From: Microbacteriaceae bacterium PS02067
GTDB lineage: Bacteria; Actinomycetota; Actinomycetes; Actinomycetales; Microbacteriaceae
DNA: 57,598 nucleotides
Assembly: GCA_029960085.1 (NCBI GenBank)
Contig: JASCPG010000011.1
Span: 1 to 57,598, forward strand
Direction of reading: 5' to 3'
Made by a program: the position numbers and the translations under genes. The notes below the pieces were generated by a model. The model had not been told where the DNA came from. It ran no database searches and saw only the letters and a program-made list of their open reading frames with translations. This document shows positions 45,860-55,712 of this stretch, piece by piece; the first letter of the stretch is position 1, and each line of letters begins with the position of its first letter.

Positions 45860-47350
45860 TCAGTCGGTGGATGACTCGGCGAAGGGTCCGGGTGCTGCGG
45901 CATCCGGGCCCTTCGCGGCCTCCGCTGCAGCGGCTTCGTCCGAATCGCCGAACGCCGCCTCCGAGGCTCCCGCGGCGCGCTGGGCCGCCGCATCCGTGGA
46001 GACGCCGAACGCCTCGCCCGGCCGTCGCTGGAGAAGCTCCGTCAGCCACCAGGTGAGGGATGCCACGACGGTGACGAGCACCACGTCACCGCCCGTGAGG
46101 GGACGCAGGAGAATCAGCCAGAGCAGCGCCAGCGCCGCGATGAGGGCTCGCACGAGCGTCCGACGCGTGTAGAGCCACGCCCCCCATGCGCCCGTGTCGA
46201 TGCCTCGCCACGCCAGCGCGCGACGGACGTCCGCGTTGATCGATGCGAACGCCGCGCGCAGGGCGGTCGCGGCGCGCGACCTGCTGTGCGCCCACGCGAG
46301 GACCGCCAGCACGAGCCCGACGAGGGCGACGACCTTCGCCGTGTGGGCCATGCCGTCGGAGATTGCCGCGTACACGACGCCGAGCCCCGACGGGGAGATA
46401 CCCGCCTGAGCCGCGACGGCCGACATCAACGCCGCGCCGATCGCGACCGCCGCGGCGAGCGACGCGCCCCCGATCGCGAGTGCCACCCCCGACCCGAGCA
46501 CGGCCGACGACCGGCGCCGCGCGACGAGGATGCCGCCGAGGAACAGTCCCAGACAGACGAAAGGCAGCCAGAAGCCCACCGCGACCGCCAGCGCGTACAC
46601 CGTGCGCACGAGGGAGAGGTTCTCGCCGGAGCCGAGGATCACGACGCGGTCGACGGACGGGATGAGCGCCGCGGCGCCCACGCCCTGCGCGGTCAGAGTC
46701 TGCTTCACCCGTTCGACGACCGCCCCCAGCTGGATGCCGACGCCGTCGTCGGTGCGCACGACGAGTCCGCCGCCGTCGGAGGTCGCGGTCGTGACGAGAG
46801 CGCGGTGGGCTGCCCGCGTGGTGGTCGCCCAAACCTCCGCGAAGGCGGGGGACTCGACGACGCGGGTGACGGCGCGCTCGACCGTCGCGGCGAGTCCGTC
46901 CGCCGCGGGTTGGCGGAGGAGGTCGAGCGCCGAGCTCGCCGCCGACGGCAGCCCGAGCGTCTGCACGCCGTCGATGACCGAGCCGGTGAGAGCCGCGAAA
47001 TCGACCTTCTCCCCAATCGCGCTCATCGTCTCGTCGATGATCATCCCCTGCGCATCGGGATCGGATGCGAGCGGCGCGAGGGTCGCCGCGAACGCGTCTT
47101 CGTCCACCAGCTGCACCCGTGCCCACGATGTCACGACGGAGACCGGCACCAGGATCGCGGCCAGGACGACGCATGTGGCCGACGCCCAGGCTCGCCACCG
47201 GCCGCCGCGCGGGCTCGCTCCGGAGCCCGACACCTCCTCGCGCAGGCGAGCGTCCTCCTGCTCCAGCGCAGCGACGCGCGCCTCGAGCGGGAGCTCTGCG
47301 GAAGTGTCCCGAGACGGAGTCGAGGCATCCCGCCCGGTGTCGAAGCTCAT
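45860..47350 (-). CDS. Large multi-pass membrane protein of unknown function
   Basis: 496 aa from ATG (MSFDTGRDAST). A short coiled-coil (LEARVAALEQEDARLREEV) precedes one membrane helix (~residues 58-78), then a ~190-residue extracytoplasmic region rich in Ala/Val/Asp, at least four membrane helices between ~230 and ~440, and an acidic Ala-rich tail. It resembles uncharacterised actinobacterial membrane proteins near lexA, and I cannot name the family. CACACT six bases upstream is a weak -10. Confidence 0.8.
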   Translation of the reverse strand: MSFDTGRDASTPSRDTSAELPLEARVAALEQEDARLREEVSGSGASPRGGRWRAWASATCVVLAAILVPVSVVTSWARVQLVDEDAFAATLAPLASDPDAQGMIIDETMSAIGEKVDFAALTGSVIDGVQTLGLPSAASSALDLLRQPAADGLAATVERAVTRVVESPAFAEVWATTTRAAHRALVTTATSDGGGLVVRTDDGVGIQLGAVVERVKQTLTAQGVGAAALIPSVDRVVILGSGENLSLVRTVYALAVAVGFWLPFVCLGLFLGGILVARRRSSAVLGSGVALAIGGASLAAAVAIGAALMSAVAAQAGISPSGLGVVYAAISDGMAHTAKVVALVGLVLAVLAWAHSRSRAATALRAAFASINADVRRALAWRGIDTGAWGAWLYTRRTLVRALIAALALLWLILLRPLTGGDVVLVTVVASLTWWLTELLQRRPGEAFGVSTDAAAQRAAGASEAAFGDSDEAAAAEAAKGPDAAAPGPFAESSTD

Positions 47351-47431
47351 GGCGTCAGTGTGCCCGCGGTGGGGTGTCGACGACAAACGGATGCTGCGAA
47401 CTCGGCGCTCGCGTCACCTGTCGCAGGCGGC

Positions 47432-48094
47432 TCAGACGGTACGCAGGACCGCGACCACCTTGCCGAGCACGGTCGCCTCATCGCCGAGGATCGGCTCGAA
47501 CGCGGAGTTGCGGGGGAGGAGCCATGTGTGGCCGTCGCGCTGGCGGAAGGTCTTCACGGTGGCTTCGCCGTCGAGCATCGCGGCGACGATGTCGCCGTTG
47601 TCGGCGGTCGCCTGCGACCGCACCACGACCCAGTCGCCGTCGCAGATCGCCGCGTCGATCATCGACTCGCCGCTCACCTTCAGCATGAACAGGTCGCCCT
47701 TGCCGACGAGCTGCCTCGGCAGCGGGAAGATCTCCTCGACCTGCTGATCGGCCGTGATGGGCACACCTGCGGCGATGCGACCGACGAGTGGCACGAGCGC
47801 TGCGTCGCCGACGGCGGGCCCCTCGTCGGCCGGATTCTCCGTGGCGGCCCCCGGCAGGTCGATCAGCACCTCCATCGCCCGCGTCTTGCCGGCGTCGCGG
47901 CGGAGGTAGCCGCTCAGCTCCAGCTGGTTCAGCTGGTGCGTGACGCTCGAGAGCGACTTGAGCCCGACGGCATCGCCGATCTCGCGCATGCTCGGCGGAT
48001 ATCCGTGGCGCGCGATCGAGCGCTGGATGACCTCGAGGATCGCGAGCTGCTTGTCGCTCAGGCTGCGGCGCCGGCGCGTCTGCGGCTTCTCCAT
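47432..48094 (-). CDS. lexA: SOS repressor LexA
   Basis: 220 aa; ATG after AAGGAGA. Winged-helix N-terminus ([22 protein letters not shown] then [11 protein letters not shown]), autocleavage site A109-G110 in GRIAAGVPI, catalytic S144 (VSGESMID) and K181 (ATVKTF). RecA filaments trigger its self-cleavage. The region upstream (48095-48293) and the shared SOS box at 48294 fit autoregulation together with the divergent LysM gene. Confidence 0.97.
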   Translation of the reverse strand: MEKPQTRRRRSLSDKQLAILEVIQRSIARHGYPPSMREIGDAVGLKSLSSVTHQLNQLELSGYLRRDAGKTRAMEVLIDLPGAATENPADEGPAVGDAALVPLVGRIAAGVPITADQQVEEIFPLPRQLVGKGDLFMLKVSGESMIDAAICDGDWVVVRSQATADNGDIVAAMLDGEATVKTFRQRDGHTWLLPRNSAFEPILGDEATVLGKVVAVLRTV

Positions 48095-48276
48095 GTCTGG
48101 CTCTCCTTCTGCTTCACGCTTCTGCACGGTTCTGCGTTGTGGTCTCCGACCGCTCTCGTCTTCGAATGTCGGAGGTCGGTGATGGGGTGTCCTCATCGAA
48201 ACCGTATCCGGTTGCGATCCGGTCGCCCGGCTGATCTTCGCGTGTCGCGTTCGATCGGTCTGCGATTCACACCCGC

Positions 48277-48309
48277 TTGACAACCACACTTTATCGAATA
48301 TAGGTTCGG
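48277..48309 (+). promoter_or_regulatory. SOS box overlapping the LysM gene promoter
   Basis: A perfect -35 TTGACA (48277-48282) and TAGGTT (48301-48306), 18 bases apart, form the plus-strand promoter. The LexA site TCGAATATAGGTTCGG (48294-48309) covers the -10, matching 10 of 12 fixed positions of TCGAAC(N4)GTTCGA. LexA bound here would block the LysM gene and, being 200 bases from the lexA start, could also control lexA. Confidence 0.8.
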
Positions 48310-48316
48310 AAGAGAA

Positions 48317-48356
48317 CTTCGTACTCGGCTCTCCCGGCCGAGAGTCGAGTACGAAG
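48317..48356 (+). promoter_or_regulatory. 17-bp leader hairpin upstream of the LysM gene
   Basis: CTTCGTACTCG (48317-48327), then G, then CTCTC; loop CCGGCC; GAGAG, then T, then CGAGTACGAAG (48346-48356). In RNA the G-T position is a G-U pair, so the helix is 17 pairs without interruption. It starts about 10 bases after the -10 box and ends 20 bases before the GAGGAGG ribosome site. Confidence 0.75.
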
Positions 48357-48387
48357 ATCCACTCTTGTGAAGCCCGAGGAGGACTCC

Positions 48388-48762
48388 GTGAGCACCATGC
48401 AGATCACCGCATCGCCGGCATTCGCCCCGCGCGTTCCCGCGACGCGGCTGCGACTGACCGCCCGCGGTCGCCGTGTCATCGCCGCGGTCGCCGCGTTCCC
48501 CGCCGTCGTCGCGCTCGCGCTCGCGATCCTGTCGAGCGGCGGCGCACTCGCGTCCGTCGAGCACGGAGCCCCCTCCGGGACGTTCACCGAGGTCACCGTC
48601 ATGCCGGGCGACACGCTCTGGTCGATCGCCGAGTCCATCGCCCCTGCGGCCGACCCGCGCGATGTCGTGGACGAGATCGTGCGCGTGAACGCACTTTCGT
48701 CGGGCGCGCTGCAGGCAGGGCAGACCCTCGCGCTGCCGCCGCAGTACTCAGCGGGTCGGTGA
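48388..48762 (+). CDS. LysM protein, SOS cell-division inhibitor type (YneA/DivS/ChiZ-like)
   Basis: 124 aa from GTG with GAGGAGG six bases upstream. An Arg-rich start, one membrane helix ([19 protein letters not shown]) and an external LysM domain ([27 protein letters not shown]). The location divergent from lexA and the SOS box match YneA of Bacillus, DivS of Corynebacterium and ChiZ (Rv2719c) of Mycobacterium, which halt division after DNA damage. The assignment is by context plus LysM, as sequence identity between these proteins is low. Confidence 0.82.
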   Translation: MSTMQITASPAFAPRVPATRLRLTARGRRVIAAVAAFPAVVALALAILSSGGALASVEHGAPSGTFTEVTVMPGDTLWSIAESIAPAADPRDVVDEIVRVNALSSGALQAGQTLALPPQYSAGR

Positions 48763-48785
48763 GCATCCCGTCTACGATGGAGCAC

Positions 48786-49892
48786 GTGAGTGCGAGTCTC
48801 GACGACCTCCCCCTGAGATCCGACCTTCGAGGGTTGGTTCCGTATGGCGCGCCGCAGGTGCCGCTCCCCGTCGCATTGAACGTCAACGAGAACACCCACT
48901 CTGTCCCCGAAGAGGTCGCCGACGACATCCTCGACGGCATCGCCCGGGCGCTGCGCGAGGTCAATCGCTACCCCGATCGGGAGTTCACGGCGCTTCGCGA
49001 GGGTTTCGCCGCGTACCTCGGCCACGGCCTGTCCGCTGACCAGATCTGGGCCGCCAACGGCTCGAACGAGGTTCTGCAGCACCTCTTGCAGGCGTTCGCG
49101 GGCCCGGGGCGGACCGCGTTCGGGTTCGCGCCGACCTATTCGATGTATCCGCTCCTCACTCGCGCCACGGGCGCGTCGTACGTGTCGGGCACCCGCGGTG
49201 TCGACTACACGCTCGAGGCGGAGGATGCCGCGGCGCAGATCGAGCGCGCCCAGCCCGACATCACGTTCCTGTGTGCGCCGAACAACCCGACCGGCACACC
49301 CCTCGGCCTCGACGTCATCGAGGCGGTGTACGACGCGACCGACGGCATCGTGATCGTCGACGAGGCCTATCAGGAGTTCGCGCCCCGTGACTCACGATCG
49401 GCGCTCACGCTCCTGCCCGGTCGCGAACGCATGGTCGTCTCTCGCACGATGAGCAAGGCCTTCGCTTTCGCCGGCGCGCGCGTCGGCTATCTCGCGGCCG
49501 ACCCCGCCCTCATCGACGCCCTGCGTCTCGTGCGACTGCCGTACCACTTGAGTGCGCTCACGCAGGCGGCGGCGACCGCGGCCCTGCGCCACGCGCCCGC
49601 GATGCTCGCGATGGTGGACGAGATCGTCGCCCAGCGCGACCGCATGTCCGCGACCCTCGATGCCCTCGGATACGAACCGTTCGAGAGCTGGACCAACTTC
49701 GTGCTGTTCGCCGGCGTCGACGACCCGGCAGCCACATGGCAGGGACTGTACGACCGTGGCGTCCTCATCCGTGACGTCGGCATCCCGCGGAGCCTGCGGG
49801 TCTCGGCCGGCACCGAGGCCGAGACGACGGCGTTCCTCGATGCCCTCGCCTCGCTCGGCCCCGGCGGTGCGCGCGCTACTGGCGCTCTGTGA
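48786..49892 (+). CDS. hisC: Histidinol-phosphate aminotransferase
   Basis: 368 aa from GTG, with TACGAT seven bases upstream (leaderless type); an ATG nine bases earlier lies inside that box. Fold-type I PLP enzyme: [43 protein letters not shown] and the PLP lysine in [17 protein letters not shown]. Opens a his cluster (hisC, hisB, hisH, hisA); hisD is not in view. Confidence 0.94.
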   Translation: MSASLDDLPLRSDLRGLVPYGAPQVPLPVALNVNENTHSVPEEVADDILDGIARALREVNRYPDREFTALREGFAAYLGHGLSADQIWAANGSNEVLQHLLQAFAGPGRTAFGFAPTYSMYPLLTRATGASYVSGTRGVDYTLEAEDAAAQIERAQPDITFLCAPNNPTGTPLGLDVIEAVYDATDGIVIVDEAYQEFAPRDSRSALTLLPGRERMVVSRTMSKAFAFAGARVGYLAADPALIDALRLVRLPYHLSALTQAAATAALRHAPAMLAMVDEIVAQRDRMSATLDALGYEPFESWTNFVLFAGVDDPAATWQGLYDRGVLIRDVGIPRSLRVSAGTEAETTAFLDALASLGPGGARATGAL

Positions 49893-49938
49893 CGGAGCCC
49901 GCTCAGGGCTGAGCGCCGTCGTCGGTAGACTCGGCACC

Positions 49939-50550
49939 ATGACCAGCCCCGCCCCCCGCACGGCTTCCATCCGGCGCGCGACGAGCGAGTCCACCGTCGA
50001 ACTCGAGCTGAACCTCGACGGCACGGGCCAGAGCCACATCGACACCACGGTCCCGTTCTTCGACCACCTGCTGACGGCCTTCGCGAAGCACTCGCTGACC
50101 GACCTCACGGTGCGGGCCTCGGGTGACACCGACATCGATGCGCACCACACCGTGGAGGACGTCGCGATCGTCCTCGGCCAGGCGATCCGTCAGGCGCTCG
50201 GCGACAAGGCCGGCATCGGGCGCTATGGCGACGCCCTCGTGCCTCTCGACGAGGCGCTCGCGCAGGCCGTGGTCGACATCAGCGGCCGACCGTACCTCGT
50301 GCACTCGGGCGAGCCCGCGGGCTACGAGTTCCACCTCATCGGTGGGCACTTCACCGGTGCCCTCGTGCGGCACACGTTCGAGGCGATCGCCTTCAACGGC
50401 GGACTGACCGTGCACGTGACGGTGCTCGGCGGGCGCGACCCGCACCACATCGCCGAGGCGGAGTACAAGGCGTTCGCGCGCGCGTTCCGGCAGGCGAAGG
50501 CTCTCGACCCGCTCGTCGAGGGCATCCCGAGCACCAAGGGCGCCCTGTGA
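49939..50550 (+). CDS. hisB: Imidazoleglycerol-phosphate dehydratase
   Basis: 203 aa monofunctional HisB. Manganese-binding motifs [13 protein letters not shown] and [14 protein letters not shown], and the typical [23 protein letters not shown] seven bases before the ATG gives a likely internal leaderless promoter inside the his cluster. Stop overlaps hisH (GTGA). Confidence 0.96.
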   Translation: MTSPAPRTASIRRATSESTVELELNLDGTGQSHIDTTVPFFDHLLTAFAKHSLTDLTVRASGDTDIDAHHTVEDVAIVLGQAIRQALGDKAGIGRYGDALVPLDEALAQAVVDISGRPYLVHSGEPAGYEFHLIGGHFTGALVRHTFEAIAFNGGLTVHVTVLGGRDPHHIAEAEYKAFARAFRQAKALDPLVEGIPSTKGAL

Positions 50551-51185
50551 CGCAGCCTCTCGTCGCCGTCCTCGACTACGGCTCGGGGAACGTGCACTCC
50601 GCGGTGAAGGCCCTCGCGGCGGCGGGGGCGGACGCGCGGCTCACCGCCGATCGCGGGCTGATCCAGGATGCCGCGGGTCTCGTCGTGCCCGGCGTCGGCG
50701 CCTTCAGCGCCGTCATGGCGGCGCTGCGCGAGAGCCGCGGCGACGAGCTCATCGAACGGCGCCTCTCCGGCGGGCTCCCGGTCCTCGGCATCTGCGTCGG
50801 CATGCAGGTCATGTTCGAGCACGGCGTGGAGCGCGGCGTCGACACGGCAGGGCTCGGCGAGTGGCCGGGCGCCGTCACCGAACTGGATGCCCCGGTGCTC
50901 CCGCACATGGGGTGGAACACCGTCCGCGCGGGGGACGGGTCGACTCTCTTCGACGGCATCGAGGACGAGCGCTTCTACTTCGTCCACTCCTACGGCGCGC
51001 AGCACTGGTCGCTCGAGCCGATGCGGCCGTTCCGCGCGCCCGTCGTGACGTGGTGCGACTACGGCGCACCGTTCCTCGCGGCCGTCGAGAACGGCCCGCT
51101 CTCGGCGACGCAGTTCCACCCGGAGAAGAGCGGTGCCGCGGGCATCCGCCTGCTCTCGAATTGGATCGGGTCACTTCCCCGGTAG
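50547..51185 (+). CDS. hisH: Imidazole glycerol phosphate synthase, glutaminase subunit
   Basis: 212 aa class I glutamine amidotransferase. Nucleophile Cys in [15 protein letters not shown], the catalytic His-x-Glu in TQFHPEKSG, oxyanion loop PGVGAF. It feeds ammonia to HisF, which is not in this window. GTG start overlaps the hisB stop. Confidence 0.96.
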   Translation: MTQPLVAVLDYGSGNVHSAVKALAAAGADARLTADRGLIQDAAGLVVPGVGAFSAVMAALRESRGDELIERRLSGGLPVLGICVGMQVMFEHGVERGVDTAGLGEWPGAVTELDAPVLPHMGWNTVRAGDGSTLFDGIEDERFYFVHSYGAQHWSLEPMRPFRAPVVTWCDYGAPFLAAVENGPLSATQFHPEKSGAAGIRLLSNWIGSLPR

Positions 51186-51242
51186 TCTCTGTCCTTGCAT
51201 CCCTCGCCGGCGCGTCGCGCCGAACCCACCCTTTCTGGAGCC

Positions 51243-51989
51243 ATGAACGATTTCGCGTCGACCCCCGAACTGATCCTGCTGCCCGCTGTCGACGTCGCCG
51301 CCGGCAAGGCCGTGCGCCTCACCCAGGGCGAGGCGGGCACCGAGACGAGCTACGGCGACCCGGTCGACGCGGCTCTCGCCTGGGCCCGTGACGGTGCGCA
51401 GTGGATCCACCTCGTCGACCTCGACGCCGCCTTCGGCCGCGGGAGCAACGTCGGCATCATCCGCAAGGTCATCCGGCAGCTGCGGGGCGTGCAGGTCGAG
51501 GTCTCCGGAGGCATCCGCGACGACGCGTCGCTCGAGGCCGCCCTCGAATCCGGCGCGGCCCGCATCAATCTCGGTACCGCCGCCCTCGAGAACCCGGAGT
51601 GGGCGGCGGATGTCATCGGCCGCTACGGCGAGGCCATCGCGGTCGGGCTGGACGTGCGCGGCACGACTCTCGCAGCGCGCGGCTGGACGAAGGAGGGCGG
51701 TGACCTCTGGCAGGTGCTCGACCGCCTCGAGGACGCCGGGTGCAGCCGCTATGTCGTCACCGACGTCACGAAGGACGGCACGCTGAAGGGCCCGAACCTC
51801 GAGCTCCTCCGCGACGTCACCTCGCGCACGACCCGCCCGGTCGTCGCGTCCGGCGGCATCTCGAACCTCGACGACATCGCCGCGCTGCGCGATCTCGTCC
51901 CGCTCGGCGTCGAGGGCGCGATCGTCGGCAAAGCCCTCTATGCGGGCGCCTTCACGCTCGCCGAGGCGCTGGATGTCGCCGCAGGCTGA
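51243..51989 (+). CDS. hisA: Phosphoribosyl isomerase A (HisA, probably bifunctional PriA)
   Basis: 248 aa TIM barrel: [48 protein letters not shown] and [14 protein letters not shown] with the second catalytic Asp. In actinobacteria lacking trpF this enzyme (PriA) serves histidine and tryptophan synthesis; whether trpF exists here cannot be seen. TTTCTGGAG precedes the ATG. The next gene starts 17 bases before its stop. Confidence 0.94.
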   Translation: MNDFASTPELILLPAVDVAAGKAVRLTQGEAGTETSYGDPVDAALAWARDGAQWIHLVDLDAAFGRGSNVGIIRKVIRQLRGVQVEVSGGIRDDASLEAALESGAARINLGTAALENPEWAADVIGRYGEAIAVGLDVRGTTLAARGWTKEGGDLWQVLDRLEDAGCSRYVVTDVTKDGTLKGPNLELLRDVTSRTTRPVVASGGISNLDDIAALRDLVPLGVEGAIVGKALYAGAFTLAEALDVAAG

Positions 51990-52728
51990 CAGTGCGGGCG
52001 TCCCCTGGGAGGGGCGCAGCTTCGAACCCAACCCGCACTCGGGCGACGACGGCTCTGCCGATCCGGCGCTGCTCGCGGCACTCGAGGCGTTCGGACGCGG
52101 TGACGGGGATGCCTCGGACATCGTCGCGGCCTACCGGAAGGCGCGTCTGCTGATCCCGCTCGTCGCGGAGGCGGGAGACCTCGGCGTCGCCCCGTCCGGT
52201 CACACGGTCGACAAGACGCAGGAGCTCTCCATCGTGACGGTGGCCGCGCCGGACGGACGCCGGGTCCTGCCGGTGTTCACGTCGGTCACCGCCCTCGCCG
52301 CATGGGATCCCACCGCGCGCCCCGTGCCGGCGGACGGTGTGCGGACGGCCCTGTCGGCGGCGGCGGATGACACCGAGCTGATCGTCATCGACCCGGCATC
52401 CGCGACGGAGTTCGTCCTGCGCCGCCCCGCCGTCTGGGCGATCGGGCAGGGCGAGGCGTGGGACCCCGCGCACCGGTCGCCGGAGGTCTTCGCCGGGCTC
52501 CAGGAGTCGATCGGCGGCGAACTCGGCGTGCTCGATCTCTCCGTCGCCGACGGCGACCCGACCGGGCGTCTGCGCGGGCCCGAGCTCGTCGTGCGCCTGC
52601 ACCTCGTCGACGGGCTCGACCAGAGCCGGCTCGACGCGATCCTGCAGCGCCTCGCCGCGCGGTGGGCGGCCGATGACCGGATCGCCGTGCTCGTCGATTC
52701 GCTGACCGTCAAGCTCGTCCGTGCGTAG
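51973..52728 (+). CDS. SseB family protein
   Basis: 251 aa. One SseB N-terminal domain ([22 protein letters not shown] and [15 protein letters not shown]) followed by a helical C-terminal half. Function is unclear in actinobacteria. The ATG lies inside the end of hisA (17-base overlap), so it is translated as part of the his unit; this placement next to hisA is seen in related genera. Confidence 0.85.
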   Translation: MSPQADSAGVPWEGRSFEPNPHSGDDGSADPALLAALEAFGRGDGDASDIVAAYRKARLLIPLVAEAGDLGVAPSGHTVDKTQELSIVTVAAPDGRRVLPVFTSVTALAAWDPTARPVPADGVRTALSAAADDTELIVIDPASATEFVLRRPAVWAIGQGEAWDPAHRSPEVFAGLQESIGGELGVLDLSVADGDPTGRLRGPELVVRLHLVDGLDQSRLDAILQRLAARWAADDRIAVLVDSLTVKLVRA

Positions 52729-52749
52729 CCCTGGCGGCGTCCGCGCCGT

Positions 52750-53148
52750 TCAGTTGACGGGACCGGTCCACTTCTCGCCGGGGCCCTGCCCGATCGCATC
52801 GGGGATGACGGATGCCTCGCGGAACGCCAGCTGAACCGACCGCAGTCCGTCGCGGAGCGACCGGGCGTGCATGTCGCTGATCTCGGGGGCGCCGGCGGTG
52901 ATGAGGCCCGCCAGTGCGTTGATGAGCTTCCGCGCCTCGTCGAGGTCGGTCTGCGTCTCGGGGGAGTCGGCGAGGCCGACTTTCACGGCCGCGGCGCTCA
53001 TGAGGTGCACGGCCGCCGTCGTGATGACCTCGACGGCCGGCACGTCGGCGATGTCGCGCGACGCGGCCGCGGCGGCGCGCTCCTGCTCCTCCCAGCGGGC
53101 GAGGCGCTCGTCGTCGGCGGAGGGGGAAGGGGAGACGTTCGTGTCCAC
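52750..53148 (-). CDS. DUF1844 protein
   Basis: 132 aa from a GTG (VDTNVSPSPSADDER). The conserved helical core is VITTAAVHLMSAAAVKVGL and DLDEARKLINALAGLI, typical of DUF1844, a small helical family of unknown function that is widespread next to infC in actinobacteria. It is divergent from infC and convergent with the SseB gene. Confidence 0.87.
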   Translation of the reverse strand: MDTNVSPSPSADDERLARWEEQERAAAAASRDIADVPAVEVITTAAVHLMSAAAVKVGLADSPETQTDLDEARKLINALAGLITAGAPEISDMHARSLRDGLRSVQLAFREASVIPDAIGQGPGEKWTGPVN

Positions 53149-53412
53149 GGGTCGCTTTCTGCTAGACTTGCCGCGCACCGGAGTGTTCTGCTCCGGATCG
53201 AAAGTGGATCACATCCCACCCGCGCTTGCCGCTCCAGGCTACCGGGTCTCGCACTCCGCCCGGCCCGCCGGGTAGCCACCGTGGACTTCCACGGCGGAAC
53301 AGGGTGCAGAACTTCCAGCCGACGTTCGCGTCGTGCGGGGTGGACGTGAATCGCTTCCGCCCGAGACACCACCGTGTCCGGGGCATCCACCCGTACGACA
53401 GAGGAGTTCCGC
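53149..53412 (+). promoter_or_regulatory. infC leader region
   Basis: 264 bases without a gene. TAGACT at 53163-53168 is a likely -10 for infC, which would give a leader of ~240 bases. Several hairpins are possible: CCGTGG/CCACGG around ACTT at 53279-53294, and CTACC/GGTAG arms ~30 bases apart at 53240-53275. Control of infC-rpmI-rplT by a structured leader is known in other bacteria; I cannot match this to a named motif. Confidence 0.45.
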
Positions 53413-54045
53413 ATCAGCGATCCCCGCACCAATGACCGCATCCGCGTCCCCGAGGTCCGCCTCGTCGGCCCCGCGGGTGAGCAGGTCGGCGTCGTCCGCA
53501 TCGAGGTCGCCCTGCGCCTCGCTCAGGAGGCGGACCTCGACCTCGTCGAGGTCGCACCCAACTCGAAGCCGCCCGTGGTCAAGATCATGGACTACGGGAA
53601 GTTCAAGTACGAGACGGCGCAGAAGGCCAAGGAAGCACGTCGCAACCAGGCCAACACGGTCCTCAAGGAGGTCCGCTTCCGCCTGAAGATCGAGGCGCAC
53701 GACTACACGACGAAGCTCAAGCGTGCCGAGGGCTTCCTGCAGGCCGGCGACAAGGTCAAGGCCATGATCCTCTTCCGCGGTCGCGAGCAGTCCCGTCCCG
53801 AGCAGGGTGTGCGTCTGCTGAAGAAGTTCGCCGAGGACGTCGCCGAGTTCGGCACGGTCGAGTCGAACCCCACGATCGACGGTCGCAACATGGTCATGGT
53901 GGTCGCCCCGCACAAGAACAAGTCCGAGGTCAAGACCGAGCAGAACGCCCAGCGTGACGCCAAGAAGGAGGCGGCGCGCCAGGCGCGATCCGGCTCCACG
54001 GCATCCGCCACGGATGCCCCCGCCGAATCCGCCGCCGCGGAGTAA
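53413..54045 (+). CDS. infC: Translation initiation factor IF-3
   Basis: 210 aa. The start chosen is the rare codon ATC at 53413, with GAGGAG six bases before it; reading continues [19 protein letters not shown] as in relatives. Conventional starts upstream (GTG at 53374) lack a ribosome site. N-domain ([20 protein letters not shown]), linker [17 protein letters not shown] and C-domain ([18 protein letters not shown]) are complete, plus a Lys/Ala/Ser tail. IF-3 itself discriminates against such codons, so this permits autoregulation. First gene of infC-rpmI-rplT. Confidence 0.94.
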   Translation: MSDPRTNDRIRVPEVRLVGPAGEQVGVVRIEVALRLAQEADLDLVEVAPNSKPPVVKIMDYGKFKYETAQKAKEARRNQANTVLKEVRFRLKIEAHDYTTKLKRAEGFLQAGDKVKAMILFRGREQSRPEQGVRLLKKFAEDVAEFGTVESNPTIDGRNMVMVVAPHKNKSEVKTEQNAQRDAKKEAARQARSGSTASATDAPAESAAAE

Positions 54046-54094
54046 CGGCCCCCAGACTCCCGCGATGTCGGGAACCACAACGAAGGATAGAGAC

Positions 54095-54289
54095 ATGCCG
54101 AAGCAGAAGACCCACTCGGGTGCCAAGAAGCGCTTCAAGGTCACCGGTAGCGGAAAGATCATGAAGCAGCAGGCGAACCTCCGCCACAACTTCGAAGGCA
54201 AGCCCACCAAGCGCACCCGTCGCCTGTCGCAGGACCAGGTCCTCGCTCCCGGTGACGCGAAGGTCGCCAAGAAGCTCCTCGGCCTCTGA
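54095..54289 (+). CDS. rpmI: 50S ribosomal protein L35
   Basis: 64 aa, very basic: [20 protein letters not shown] and [15 protein letters not shown] are the L35 signature. GAAGGATAG lies before the ATG. Between infC and L20 as usual. A short TCCCG/CGGGA stem lies in the infC-rpmI gap. Confidence 0.97.
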   Translation: MPKQKTHSGAKKRFKVTGSGKIMKQQANLRHNFEGKPTKRTRRLSQDQVLAPGDAKVAKKLLGL

Positions 54290-54318
54290 GCCGCGCACGA
54301 CGTTAGGAAAGATCAGAA

Positions 54319-54699
54319 ATGGCTAGAGTCAAGCGGGCTGTCAACGCCCACAAGAAGCGTCGCGTCATCCTCGAGCGCGCCTCCGGTTACCGGGGTCAGC
54401 GTTCGCGCCTGTACCGCAAGGCGAAGGAGCAGGTCACCCACTCGCTCGTCTACGCGTACCGCGACCGCCGCAAGCGCAAGGGCGACTTCCGCCGCCTGTG
54501 GATCCAGCGCATCAACGCTGCCGCGCGCCAGAACGGCGTCACCTACAACCGCTTCATCCAGGGTCTGGGTCTCGCGGGCGTGCAGGTCGACCGTCGTATG
54601 CTCGCCGAACTCGCGGTGAACGAGCCGGCGACCTTCGCGTCGCTCGTCGAGACCGCCAAGAAGGCGCTCCCGGCCGACGTCAACGCGCCCAAGGCGTAA
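54319..54699 (+). CDS. rplT: 50S ribosomal protein L20
   Basis: 126 aa. [20 protein letters not shown], then [20 protein letters not shown] and [21 protein letters not shown]20 is essential for early 50S assembly and in some bacteria represses its own operon. TAGGAAAGA precedes the ATG. Followed by a GC-rich terminator. Confidence 0.98.
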   Translation: MARVKRAVNAHKKRRVILERASGYRGQRSRLYRKAKEQVTHSLVYAYRDRRKRKGDFRRLWIQRINAAARQNGVTYNRFIQGLGLAGVQVDRRMLAELAVNEPATFASLVETAKKALPADVNAPKA

Positions 54700-54714
54700 G
54701 CGATTCTGCACGTG

Positions 54715-54750
54715 ACGACGGGGCGTCCCCTCTCGGGGGCGCCCCGTCGT
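54715..54750 (+). terminator. Terminator after rplT
   Basis: ACGACGGGGCG at 54715-54725 pairs with CGCCCCGTCGT at 54740-54750, extended inward by TCCCC/GGGGG; loop TCTC. No T tract, as common in actinobacteria. It closes infC-rpmI-rplT. Confidence 0.75.
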
Positions 54751-54869
54751 CGTGCGCGCGGCGCGCTGCCGGTCGGCAGGCGCGGAGGGGCGGGTCGGGT
54801 GGCCCGGCACCCGCAGATCGGCGCCTCTGAATCCGGCGGACAGCGGGCCGCCCCGGCTAGAGTCGGAGC

Positions 54870-55670
54870 GTGCTCGAGAACCCCCGGTCCCCGCGCGTGC
54901 GCGCGGTCGCGAAACTGACCAAACGCAGCGCCCGGCAGGAGACGGGGCTGTTCCTGCTCGAGGGCCCCCAGGCGGCGCGCGAGGCGCTCGCCTACCGCCC
55001 CGACACCCTGGTCGAGATCTTCGCGACACCGACGGCGCTCGAGCGCCACCAGGACATCCGCGACGCCGCGGAGGAAGCAGGGCTCGAGATCGTCTTCACG
55101 ACCGAGTCGGTGCTGGATGCCATGGCCGACACCGTCACGCCGCAGGGCATCGTGGCCGTCGCTCGGCAGTCGCCCACATCGCTGAAGGACGTCTTCGCGG
55201 CATCCCCTCGCCTCATCGCGATCTGCGAAGAGGTGCGCGACCCCGGCAACCTCGGCACCATCATCCGCGCCGCCGATGCCTCGGGAGCCGACGCGGTCGT
55301 CCTCACCGGCCGCACGGTCGACCCGTACAACCCGAAGGTCGTGCGCGCCACGACGGGGTCGCTGTTCCACGTTCCGGTGGCCGTCGGCGCCGACCTCGCC
55401 ACGACCGTCGAGCGGGCCCACGCGAGCGGTCTGCGCGTCATCGCCGCCGACGTCGGGGGAGACGACTTCCTGGCGCGTCGCGACCTGCTCGCCGAGCCCA
55501 CCGCGTGGCTGTTCGGGAACGAGGCGCGCGGCCTCGACGAGTCCGCCCTGGAGCGCGCCGATCTGGCGCTGCGGCTGCCGATCTACGGCCGCGCCGAGTC
55601 GCTCAACCTCGCCACGGCGGCGAGCGTGTGCCTGTACGAGACGGCCTTCGCGCAGCGCGCAGCAGGCTGA
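54870..55670 (+). CDS. TrmH/SpoU family 2'-O-ribose RNA methyltransferase
   Basis: 266 aa from GTG with TAGAGT six bases upstream. N-terminal substrate-binding domain (VRAVAKLTKRSARQETGLFL) and a SPOUT knot with motif 1 DPGNLGTIIRAADA, motif 2 LFGNEARGL and motif 3 LPIYGRAESLNLATAA. The position after rplT matches the 23S rRNA methylase (TsnR/RlmB type) that precedes pheST in actinobacteria; the exact target is unproven. Confidence 0.92.
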   Translation: MLENPRSPRVRAVAKLTKRSARQETGLFLLEGPQAAREALAYRPDTLVEIFATPTALERHQDIRDAAEEAGLEIVFTTESVLDAMADTVTPQGIVAVARQSPTSLKDVFAASPRLIAICEEVRDPGNLGTIIRAADASGADAVVLTGRTVDPYNPKVVRATTGSLFHVPVAVGADLATTVERAHASGLRVIAADVGGDDFLARRDLLAEPTAWLFGNEARGLDESALERADLALRLPIYGRAESLNLATAASVCLYETAFAQRAAG

Positions 55671-55702
55671 TCGCAGGTGTTCCGGCCGGGTTACGACTCG
55701 AT

Positions 55703-55712
55703 CAAGATCTTG
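55703..55712. promoter_or_regulatory. Palindrome CAAGATCTTG upstream of the glutamate importer
   Basis: A perfect 10-base AT-rich palindrome, 10 bases before a TTGAGA -35 candidate (55721-55726) and upstream of TAGGCT (55746-55751), which is six bases before the ATG. The position fits an operator or activator site. Confidence 0.4.
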
